NCBI GenBank assembly: GCA_903882875.1
Contig: CAIRYQ010000013.1
Coordinates: forward strand, 1 to 37,569
Length of the DNA stretch: 37,569 nucleotides
Origin: an uncultured Spartobacteria bacterium
Lineage (GTDB): Bacteria > Verrucomicrobiota > Verrucomicrobiia > Chthoniobacterales > Chthoniobacteraceae
Reading direction: 5' to 3'
In this document: piece after piece, positions 32,185 to 37,569 of the stretch
Position numbering within the stretch: position 1 is the stretch's first letter
Layout of the letters: the number at the start of each line of letters is the position of its first letter
The notes under the pieces: generated by a model
Databases searched by the model: none
What the model saw: the letters and a program-made list of their open reading frames with translations, nothing else
What the model was told of the DNA's origin: nothing
Position numbers and translations under genes: made by a program

Positions 32185-32571
32185 TCAGTTCCCGATTTGA
32201 GTGTTTCCGGCGGCGCGAAGTGCGGCCACGTCCGAAGCATTCAGCCGATGAATGTCCGCCGGGTTGCACGAGACGCGACGAACCCCGAACTTTTGTTCCA
32301 CCCTGTTGACGGAGACTGCCACGATTTCACCGCGCTTGAGATCCATGCGTTGTGCAAACGCTGTAGCATCCGTGTTGCCGTCGAGGAATACGGTGAGTTG
32401 GACCGAAGCGCCATCGGCAAGCAATTCGAGATGCACCTTGTAGATCCCGAACAATTGAGGAGGTGCGTTCTTATCTGACTTGTCGAAGCGCTTGGCTATT
32501 TCGGCTTTCGCGCCCCGGACATCGCCGACCATGATTGGGCCGGCTAGGAGCAATTCAATGATGCTTTTCAT
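32185..32571 (-). CDS. Small protein, possibly ssDNA-binding, of the replication module
   Basis: A 128-aa protein. The centre alternates strands in an OB-like way: LFGIYKVHLELLADGASVQL, TVFLDGN, GEIVAVSVNRVEQKFGVRR. Position directly upstream of an HUH Rep recalls filamentous-phage modules, where a small ssDNA-binding protein accompanies Rep. The OB fold is my guess from strand pattern and context; I do not recognise the family. The start at 32571 has no strong ribosome site; Met14 is an alternative. Confidence 0.5.
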   Translation of the reverse strand: MKSIIELLLAGPIMVGDVRGAKAEIAKRFDKSDKNAPPQLFGIYKVHLELLADGASVQLTVFLDGNTDATAFAQRMDLKRGEIVAVSVNRVEQKFGVRRVSCNPADIHRLNASDVAALRAAGNTQIGN

Positions 32572-33003
32572 ACTGACAAACTTTCATTTCTGCGGAGTAC
32601 CACCGCATGATGCGGTGAGAATCCAAGTTGAGTGTAGAAACCGACCCACTCTCCTGAGTGCCGCCGGGAAGGGCCGTATGCTGGCTAGGCTTGCCTCAAT
32701 GGGCATTCGTTAATGCCGCTTCTCTTTTCTACTTGTCGCTTTGTCTCAACTTGGCCGTTCTAGTTTGTCAGTGCGCCCTTTTGTTCTTTTTGGGTATTTT
32801 ATAAGCGGGCGGCTTATTTTGGAATGACGGCTCTTTTTATTTATCGCGATACTTTTTAATTAATATATGCGGTCTGGGTGGCTCTCTACGCTACGGGTGG
32901 GGTCGCGTCAACTGAAATGCACAAGATTTTGTGTTTTCGGCGCTCAAGGCGTGAGCGAAACCGGTGAGATTTACCGTTCCCCAAGGAAGGAAATCCCGTT
33001 CGC
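32572..33003. other. 432-bp AT-rich gene-free region with a 17-bp palindrome
   Basis: No credible gene is present. Upstream of the replication module lies caccgcat-g-atgcggtg (32601-32617). Bases ~32740-32880 are strikingly AT-rich for this chromosome (long T runs, ttaattaatatat, ttttatttatcgcgata). A small hairpin cgctca/tgagcg lies near 32942. It is plausible as the promoter/operator of the Rep operon, an element origin, or a junction with unrelated DNA. Confidence 0.6.
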
Positions 33004-34464
33004 CTAGCGCCGCAGGTCTTCGGCAATCGTCGCAAATTGCTCCAGCGCGGCTTCGAGATCGGCGGTGATGTCGGCGGCGATGATTTCCGGTGCGGGCAGA
33101 TTCGCGGATTCTTCGAGCGCGTCGTCTTTCAGCCAGAAGATGTCCAGGTTCACTTTGTCACGCTTGGTCAGCTCTTCGTAGGTGAAGGACTTGAAACGCT
33201 CACTCTCCTTGCGGTCGTGGCGGTTCTTCGTGTGGTAGCAAGTAACGAAATCATCGAGGTCGCTGCGCTTCAGCGTGTTTTCCTTCAGCGTGAAATGCAG
33301 GTTGGTGCGCAGATCGTAAATCCACAGCTTCGTCGTGTGTGGCTTTTCCTGCGCGGGCTTGCGGTCGAAGAACAGCACATTCGCCTTCACGCCTTGCGCG
33401 TAGAAGATGCCGGTGGGCAGGCGCAGCAACGTATGCACGTCCGCCTGCTTGAGCAATTCGCGCCGGATGGTTTCGCCCGCGCCGCCTTCAAACAGCACGT
33501 TGTCCGGCAACACCACCGCCGCGCGACCGTGCTGCCTGAGGATGGTGAAAATGTGCTGGAGGAAATTGAGCTGCTTGTTGCTCGTGCTCGCCCAGAAATC
33601 GTCGCGGTTGATGATGAGCGATTCCTTGGACGACTCGCCCGCCTCGTTGACGATGGTCACGCTGCTCTTCTTGCCGAACGGCGGATTTGCCAGGACAATT
33701 TCATACTCTCCATGCTTGCCCGCGAGCGCATCTTTGGTGACGACGGGCAAATCTTCCTCCGACTCTCCGCCGATGCCGTGCAGCAGCAGATTCATCGCGC
33801 AAAGACGCGTGACACTGTCCACCAGTTCGATGCCGAAGAACGTGCCGCTCTTGAGCTTCTTTTTTTGCGCCCGGTCGAGCGCGTGATGCTTGGCCAGATA
33901 ATCATGCGCTGCGAGCAGGAAACCACCCGTGCCACACGCCGGATCACAAATGGCCTGCCCCGGTTGCGGGGCGACTACGTCCACCATCGCGGCGATGAGC
34001 GGGCGCGGCGTGAAGTATTGGCCCGCGCCGCCTTTCACGTCCTCGGCATTCTTTTGCAGCAGGCCCTCGTAAGCGTCGCCCTTCACGTCGGCGGACAGGC
34101 TGGACCACTGCTCCTTGTCAATGAGGTCCACGATGAGCCGGCGCAGCTTGGCCGGGTCCTGGATTTTGTTCTGCGCCTTGCGGAAAATGACGCCGAGCAT
34201 GCCCGACCGCTTGCCGAGTTCCTCCAGCGTATGGCGGTAATGAATCTCCAGCTCGTCGCCATCCTTGGCCAGCAACGCCGGCCAGTCCGCCCCTTCGGGA
34301 ATGGGCGACGGCTTGTTGAACGGCGGCCGGGCCTGTTCATCCGCCATTTTCAGGAACAGCAGAAACGTCAACTGCTCCACGTAATCGCCGTAGGACAGGC
34401 CGTCATCCCGCAGGATGTTGCAGTAGTTCCAGAGTTTTTGGACGAGGGCGGTGGGATTAGACAT
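33004..34464 (-). CDS. hsdM: Type I restriction-modification methyltransferase subunit
   Basis: A 486-aa HsdM. An N-terminal helical domain (MSNPTALVQKLWNYCNILRD, YVEQLTFLLFLKMADE) precedes the methylase with GQYFTPRPLI, SAM motif CDPACGTGGFLLAAHDY and catalytic VLANPPFGKK. It methylates adenine with HsdS and protects host DNA. It lies 9 nt after the PIN gene, the last gene of the operon before the AT-rich region. Length and motifs are intact. Confidence 0.96.
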   Translation of the reverse strand: MSNPTALVQKLWNYCNILRDDGLSYGDYVEQLTFLLFLKMADEQARPPFNKPSPIPEGADWPALLAKDGDELEIHYRHTLEELGKRSGMLGVIFRKAQNKIQDPAKLRRLIVDLIDKEQWSSLSADVKGDAYEGLLQKNAEDVKGGAGQYFTPRPLIAAMVDVVAPQPGQAICDPACGTGGFLLAAHDYLAKHHALDRAQKKKLKSGTFFGIELVDSVTRLCAMNLLLHGIGGESEEDLPVVTKDALAGKHGEYEIVLANPPFGKKSSVTIVNEAGESSKESLIINRDDFWASTSNKQLNFLQHIFTILRQHGRAAVVLPDNVLFEGGAGETIRRELLKQADVHTLLRLPTGIFYAQGVKANVLFFDRKPAQEKPHTTKLWIYDLRTNLHFTLKENTLKRSDLDDFVTCYHTKNRHDRKESERFKSFTYEELTKRDKVNLDIFWLKDDALEESANLPAPEIIAADITADLEAALEQFATIAEDLRR

Positions 34465-34473
34465 CGAACCGTA

Positions 34474-34935
34474 TCAGGGAATTCTCCAGCCCGTCTGCGG
34501 ATCGAGAACAATGGCATCCAGATGTTTGCCATCGCGCAAAGCCAGAAACGCCTTGCCATCCGTCGTGAGAACTGTGGCACCGCTCACCTTGGTGGCAGCC
34601 GCGATCCAGAGATCATTTTTGTCGTGGAAGATGGCGAGACCCTGTTCCTTCGCGAGGGTGCTGAACTCCGCGTAAGCCTTCATGATCCGATCATCGCTCA
34701 GATCCACGACCACCAGCTTGGTTTTCAATTCCGCAAGCTTCCGGCGTCTCTCATCTCCCCACTTTGAACTCATTGCAAACGCCTCGATCTCACCCAGAGT
34801 CACTTCACAGATTAGGGGCCGAAAGCTGGAGGCGGTGAGCTGAAATTGCCCATCGATCGTCTCACAAACCTTGCTCCCTCGCAGCCAGTGCAGCAGCACG
34901 TTTGTGTCGAGAAGGTGGTACCCCGCCGTTGGCAT
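34474..34935 (-). CDS. PIN-domain ribonuclease (VapC-like)
   Basis: A 153-aa PIN domain with the acidic set in place: D in YHLLDTNVLLHWLR, E in EVTLGEIEAFA, D in HDKNDLWIAAATKV and D in TVLTTDGKAF. It overlaps the 315-aa gene by 1 nt (TGATG), an antitoxin-toxin-like coupling, and precedes hsdM by 9 nt. Insertion of a PIN gene inside a Type I operon suggests it guards the system or acts with it. Confidence 0.88.
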   Translation of the reverse strand: MPTAGYHLLDTNVLLHWLRGSKVCETIDGQFQLTASSFRPLICEVTLGEIEAFAMSSKWGDERRRKLAELKTKLVVVDLSDDRIMKAYAEFSTLAKEQGLAIFHDKNDLWIAAATKVSGATVLTTDGKAFLALRDGKHLDAIVLDPQTGWRIP

Positions 34936-35882
34936 CAGCTCAATTCCTCCACGGCCCGAATGAAATCCTCCTCCGATTCATCTCCAGGGATCAGGCCCAT
35001 GATTGCGGAGTAAGCCGACTGTCCGGGCCGGACGCGGGCCGCCAATGCGTGATCGTTGACAATTCCGGGCAGCGGCAGTTTCGAGAAGAAAGCATCCCGC
35101 GCTTCTGCCGCAGCGATGGCATCCGCATCGATGCGCAGGAGGGAACCAGACGGACGGAACAAGGCGAGTCCCTCGATCACCACATCCTTGCCTAGAAAGC
35201 CGGCCAGCCCCGTGAAGTCTTCCTCGTTCCACAGCGCCGTGACTGGAGTTCCATCCTCCAGATAAAGCCCCATCACCCGGCGGCTGACGCCGAGCATGTC
35301 GAGCTTGCCACACAGACGCGCGCGACGCGGTGGCGGAGTCTGACGGTAAAGCGAATCCGCCGCTGTGCTGAGCGCTTCATCGAAACGCGTTTCTGCGGAT
35401 TCCGCCCCATCCACCACGATCGCATCCAATCCGCGTCTTAGAGTATGCCGATAGCGGCTGAAACGGTGCAGAAGCGAGTGGTCAAACCGCGTGCTGTCCT
35501 TCCACTGACGGCGCACGTCCTTCATCGCCTGTGTGAGCAGATCGAAGGCCGTCTCATCCGGCTTCGGTCCATCGTCCCAGAGTTGCCGTTGTTGGAAAAG
35601 TTCTTCGGCCACATCACCGAAACGGGGCACGCGAAAGCGCAGAATCGTTTTCTCATCGCCACTCCCTTCCAACCCGATGTAACGCACGTCCGCCGCCGCT
35701 TGAAGTGCGTGAGGGATGCGTCCGCGCGTCCGGCTAGCGTGGAGAAAACCCATGCGCACCGAGTCAAGCAGCGTGTCGTGCAGGCCCGCTAGCACAGGAC
35801 CGATCAGCTCCGGGCGCGGGCTTCCACCGAGCCCGGAAGGCCCCTGAAGCTCGAAGCTGCGCTCAATATATTGGATCGCCAT
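34935..35882 (-). CDS. Unknown 315-aa protein coupled to a PIN toxin
   Basis: Starts MAIQYIERSFELQGPSGLGG. The N-terminal half is helical; the C-terminal half alternates strands (LDMLGVSRRVMGLYLEDGTP, FTGLAGFLGKDVVIEGLALF) and looks beta-barrel-like. The stop overlaps the PIN gene start. It is much larger than usual VapB antitoxins but holds the antitoxin position, so I infer it controls the PIN protein. No family recognised. It lies 55 nt after hsdS. Confidence 0.7.
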   Translation of the reverse strand: MAIQYIERSFELQGPSGLGGSPRPELIGPVLAGLHDTLLDSVRMGFLHASRTRGRIPHALQAAADVRYIGLEGSGDEKTILRFRVPRFGDVAEELFQQRQLWDDGPKPDETAFDLLTQAMKDVRRQWKDSTRFDHSLLHRFSRYRHTLRRGLDAIVVDGAESAETRFDEALSTAADSLYRQTPPPRRARLCGKLDMLGVSRRVMGLYLEDGTPVTALWNEEDFTGLAGFLGKDVVIEGLALFRPSGSLLRIDADAIAAAEARDAFFSKLPLPGIVNDHALAARVRPGQSAYSAIMGLIPGDESEEDFIRAVEELS

Positions 35883-35937
35883 TGGGAAGATGGAAAAGAA
35901 TACGGTCAGGGTGAAATTTGTCCATCGTCTCGAACGG

Positions 35938-37311
35938 TCACAGCCTCCCGGTGAATGCTTTTTGGAGGATGGACTGGCGGAGCCGGGTGGCGCGCTGGAG
36001 GTTGGCGGACACCACCGCTTCCAACTCCTCCACCACGCTCAACCGCCGCTCCACCTCCGCCACGATCCGCGGCTGCTCGCCGAGGGGTGGGAGCGGTATG
36101 AGCAATTCCCCAAATCGTTTTTGAGTAAGGTTTACACCGCTGTCGCTGATGCCGGTCTTGAGCTTGTTCACCTCGTCAAGGATGTGAGGGGCGTTCAGGA
36201 CCAATTCGAGGAATGCGGGATACACGACGTCCGGCTTACACCGCAGACGATAGGCTTTGTCGCAGAGCATCAATCTTGGACGAGTGCTTTTCACGAGGCA
36301 CGCCACTCCTACGCGAGAGTGAGGGCCTGCCCGCGTCACGAGCAAATCGCCCGGCATAAGTTCAAGATGCGCACGCGGCTTGAGTGGCGCTGGCAGTGTC
36401 TTGTTCTCATCTTCAAGGAATCGGAGATTCTGAATTGCGGTTGTCTTGATGACCGCCCAAGTCGCGTTGCTATTTGACGGTGCGCTTTCGCACTTCGGAC
36501 TCCAGCCCTGGTCCATTGTTTGAATAGCAGCAGCAATTTCCTTCTGCGGCCATTCGGCACCGGTTGGGACGAGGCGGCCTTCGCAGGCGGCTTTGAGGAC
36601 GGCGGCGCGGTAGCGTTTGAGGTTGGCCTGCACCCGCCGCAACGCCGCCACCCCCGCCTCCAGCCGCGTGAATTGCTTCTCAATCTCCGCCACAATCCGC
36701 CGCTGTTCGGGGAGGGGTGGAACGGGAACAGACAACGCCTTGAGTTTTGTCCCGTTGACGTTCGCTTGTCCGACCTGCTGGCTCACAACGGAATTCACCC
36801 ATGCTCTCCCGAAGGTCGAGTTGATGTAGTAAGCGAGGAACTCGGGGACGTAGCTATGCCGCAGGCGTGCACGGATGAGATACGAGGCACATGAGCACGG
36901 AGAAGGATTGCCGCGATAGATGGCGGATTTCCCGACGAGTTCGGCGCTGTTCGTGCGATTGAAAAGAAGGTCGCCATCGTGAAGGAGCAAAGCGGGAAAC
37001 TCTCCATGTTCTGCCGGGAGGTATTTGAGGGTATCGAGTACCAGACTGCCGTCCTTGATATTGCCCATCCGTAAAACAGGAACGCCGGTGGCGTCTTCGG
37101 AAGTTTTGGCCGACGTTCCGTATTGCATTTCATCCACCATCTCCCCGACGGACTTCCATTCCCAGCCAGAAGGCAGCACGTCACTTTCTTTCGCCCCTTC
37201 AGGGCTCGGCGTGTTTTGGGATTTGTGACCCAGGGCGGCGTCGCTGCGCTCCTTGCCCTGGGCTGGCTTGTTACGCCCCGTTGGGGCTGTGATGCCGAGC
37301 TTTGCGTTCAT
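35938..37311 (-). CDS. hsdS: Type I restriction-modification specificity subunit
   Basis: A 457-aa HsdS with two target-recognition domains separated by conserved helices. The first half has LPSGWEWKSVGEMVDEMQYG and ends in VPVPPLPEQRRIVAEIEKQF; the second ends in IPLPPLGEQPRIVAEVERRL, each leading into a coiled coil. Residues ~7-40 are foreign-looking and are encoded by a palindromic repeat inserted in frame. The start (ATG 37311) overlaps the DUF1016 stop by 4 nt. It sets the DNA target for HsdM and the missing HsdR. Confidence 0.95.
   Translation of the reverse strand: MNAKLGITAPTGRNKPAQGKERSDAALGHKSQNTPSPEGAKESDVLPSGWEWKSVGEMVDEMQYGTSAKTSEDATGVPVLRMGNIKDGSLVLDTLKYLPAEHGEFPALLLHDGDLLFNRTNSAELVGKSAIYRGNPSPCSCASYLIRARLRHSYVPEFLAYYINSTFGRAWVNSVVSQQVGQANVNGTKLKALSVPVPPLPEQRRIVAEIEKQFTRLEAGVAALRRVQANLKRYRAAVLKAACEGRLVPTGAEWPQKEIAAAIQTMDQGWSPKCESAPSNSNATWAVIKTTAIQNLRFLEDENKTLPAPLKPRAHLELMPGDLLVTRAGPHSRVGVACLVKSTRPRLMLCDKAYRLRCKPDVVYPAFLELVLNAPHILDEVNKLKTGISDSGVNLTQKRFGELLIPLPPLGEQPRIVAEVERRLSVVEELEAVVSANLQRATRLRQSILQKAFTGRL
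37191..37289. repeat. Palindromic repeat inserted in frame in hsdS
   Basis: Three hairpins in ~99 bp: gccc/gggc (37193-37205), cccagggc/gccctggg (37229-37262) and gcccc/ggggc (37275-37287). The two outer hairpins mirror each other. This resembles RAYT-type palindromic repeats seen between genes elsewhere, but here it is translated as ITAPTGRNKPAQGKERSDAA and following residues of HsdS. Confidence 0.75.
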
Positions 37312-37569
37312 GCGCGCTTTTCTCCCCCGGCTTTTTTAGCGGGCTTGGTTGCGGTGGAGAGTTCGGCCTCGATTTGTGCAATGCTCGGCAGGGCGCTCTG
37401 GAGCTTCTTCGGCAGGGCGCGGGTGAGCTGGTATTCGGAGACGCCGATGGCTTTCTTGATGCCGCGCAGGGCATACTCGGCGACGACGCGGTTTTTGTCC
37501 TGGCAGAGGATGAGGCCGATGCTCGGTTGGTCGCTGGCGTGGCGGAGACGGTCGTCCACGGCGTTTAGG
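37308..37569 (-). CDS. DUF1016/YhcG-family PDDEXK nuclease, C-terminal part
   Basis: The last 86 codons, open at the window edge (frame continues as LNAVDDRLRHASDQPSIGLI and beyond). SIGLILCQDKNRVVAEYALR, then IGVSEYQLTRALPKKLQSAL and PSIAQIEAEL are the familiar ending of YhcG-type PDDEXK nucleases that accompany Type I systems. The catalytic region would lie beyond the window. It overlaps hsdS by 4 nt. Confidence 0.9.
   Translation of the reverse strand, partial: LNAVDDRLRHASDQPSIGLILCQDKNRVVAEYALRGIKKAIGVSEYQLTRALPKKLQSALPSIAQIEAELSTATKPAKKAGGEKRA

Larger units (their letters stand above)
29717..32620. mobile_element. Integrative element or remnant at tRNA-Asn, right end not found
   Basis: tRNA-Asn is followed by an integrase and a converging HTH/HUH-Rep/small-protein module. 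No second copy of the tRNA-Asn 3' end (acceptor plus T arm) occurs in the rest of the window, so the right border is unknown and the given end is only the last module gene plus its upstream palindrome. The Type I restriction operon beyond may be cargo or chromosome. Confidence 0.5.

Noticed and set aside
32881-32960. Hairpins near the end of hsdM considered as a terminator
   Set aside because: Stems are 5-6 bp and lack a T-run in the direction of hsdM transcription.
33037-34767. A 576-aa plus-strand open frame opposite hsdM
   Set aside because: Shadow frame; HsdM motifs are intact on the minus strand.

Overview
The window is GC-rich bacterial chromosome, dense with genes, carrying two tRNA-targeted integrative elements. 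The gene families (two verrucomicrobial-looking tyrosine recombinases, a SAM-I riboswitch ahead of a threonine synthase/MoaD/NIL cassette, and palindromic repeats of the kind moved by RAYT transposases) suggest Verrucomicrobiota, perhaps near Chthoniobacterales. That is inference from gene types; there is no rRNA or marker protein here to settle it.

Region 1 (1-12113) is core chromosome. A 225-bp palindromic repeat is followed by an NtrC-type response regulator overlapping a GT-C-like membrane protein. Next comes a SAM-I riboswitch and three genes (threonine synthase-like enzyme, MoaD/ThiS-like sulfur carrier, NIL-domain protein) that look like a protein-thiocarboxylate route to homocysteine and methionine. 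On the minus strand a housekeeping cluster follows: phoH, aroC, a CvpA-like membrane protein and gatB, plus two exported proteins.

Region 2 (12114-24445) is an 11.35-kb element in tRNA-Gly(GCC), bounded by a perfect 33-bp direct repeat of the tRNA 3' end (12161-12193 and 23514-23546). It encodes integrase, excisionase-like and helix-turn-helix proteins, a three-gene methyltransferase/helicase/GIY-YIG nuclease system, a VapBC pair and an HUH rolling-circle Rep. The attP core lies inside the integrase reading frame. On excision the integrase would exchange its 11-residue tRNA-encoded end for a 64-residue tail, and its operon would then run straight into rep. A decayed second integrase just right of the second att site still shows this ancestral int-att-tail order, so two related elements integrated in tandem.

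Region 3 (24446-29492) holds a collapsed IS66-family remnant, a large exported protein with an N-terminal cyclophilin domain and eight tandem repeats of about 92 residues, and an AraC-family regulator.

Region 4 (29717-37569) starts at tRNA-Asn(GTT) with another integrase, which lacks the usual first catalytic arginine, facing a compact HTH/HUH-Rep/small-protein replication module. After a 432-bp AT-rich non-coding stretch comes a minus-strand Type I restriction-modification operon (DUF1016 nuclease, partial; hsdS; a 315-aa unknown; PIN nuclease; hsdM). hsdR is not in the window. The hsdS gene carries an in-frame palindromic repeat insertion near its start. No right attachment site for this element was found in the window.
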